Assembly (NCBI GenBank): GCA_008360955.1
Contig: LUCM01004865.1
Location: 1 to 64,000, forward strand
Source: Fasciolopsis buskii
Taxonomy: Eukaryota; Platyhelminthes; Trematoda; Plagiorchiida; Fasciolidae
Direction of reading: 5' to 3'
Length of the DNA: 64,000 bases
Below are more model-generated notes on this DNA. The model did not search any database. It was given only the letters and a program-made list of their open reading frames with translations, and was not told where the DNA came from. The stretch is not shown here. Numbering within the stretch: the stretch's first letter is position 1.

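Overview
This window is eukaryotic nuclear DNA, most likely from a digenean fluke (trematode flatworm). The evidence is short exons in long introns with GT-AG (and a few GC-AG) junctions, many (AT)n tracts, and the retroelement set: RTE/SR2-like and CR1/SR1-like LINEs, a Penelope-like element, a Ty3/gypsy pol fragment and a tRNA-derived SINE. Genus and species cannot be fixed from the sequence alone. There is no bacterial-type gene organisation, CRISPR array, operon or rRNA.

One host gene fills the plus strand from about 2.5 kb to the right edge and runs out of the window: the orthologue of PIKfyve/Fab1, the FYVE-domain phosphatidylinositol-3-phosphate 5-kinase. I could chain 17 exons in phase from 2507 to 48740 (about 1743 codons). 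They encode, in order, a FYVE zinc finger (exons 1-2), a Ser/Asn-rich linker, a DEP domain (exons 2-3), a linker, the Cpn60/TCP-1 (CCT-like) domain (exons 6-10) and the PIKfyve-specific Cys-rich region (exons 13-16). One more candidate exon at 49201-49345 fits in phase. Exons at 59989-60269, 61466-61747 and 63939-64000+ continue a Ser-rich linker. The C-terminal lipid-kinase domain lies beyond position 64000, so the gene is partial here.

Introns make up about 90% of the locus and consist largely of decayed mobile elements. 1-1290: minus-strand Ty3/gypsy pol. 7.4-10.5 kb: an LTR-like promoter block and a dispersed repeat. 12.1-13.4 kb: two minus-strand RTE 3' tails. 13.8-16.25 kb: a plus-strand LINE. 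16.3-17.6 kb: a minus-strand LINE. 22.2-23.1, 33.0-34.6 and 43.5-44.2 kb: copies of one LINE 3' segment. 24.2-24.9 and 28.9-29.3 kb: copies of a dispersed repeat. 25.5-26.95 kb: a Penelope-like element with RT, GIY-YIG endonuclease and a hammerhead-ribozyme-like fold over its stop codon. 30.3-31.4 kb: minus-strand LINE. 31.9-32.07 and 48.9-49.1 kb: tRNA-derived SINEs. 36.6-39.8 and 52.6-55.6 kb: long plus-strand LINEs. 46.4-47.2 and 56.0-57.7 kb: minus-strand CR1-like LINEs. 55.7-55.9 kb: a minus-strand Penelope 3' end. 58.3-58.9 kb: a second GIY-YIG-bearing Penelope-type fragment cut by an assembly gap (58912-59454).

Most worth a second look: the hammerhead-like element in the Penelope copies; the 666-bp tract that is almost identical between two otherwise diverged LINE copies 11 kb apart (conversion tract or assembly artefact); two GC-AG introns in conserved PIKfyve exons; a SINE ending about 33 bp before a PIKfyve splice acceptor; and the probably missing exon(s) between 49.3 and 60.0 kb. 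All calls are by eye, without database searches.
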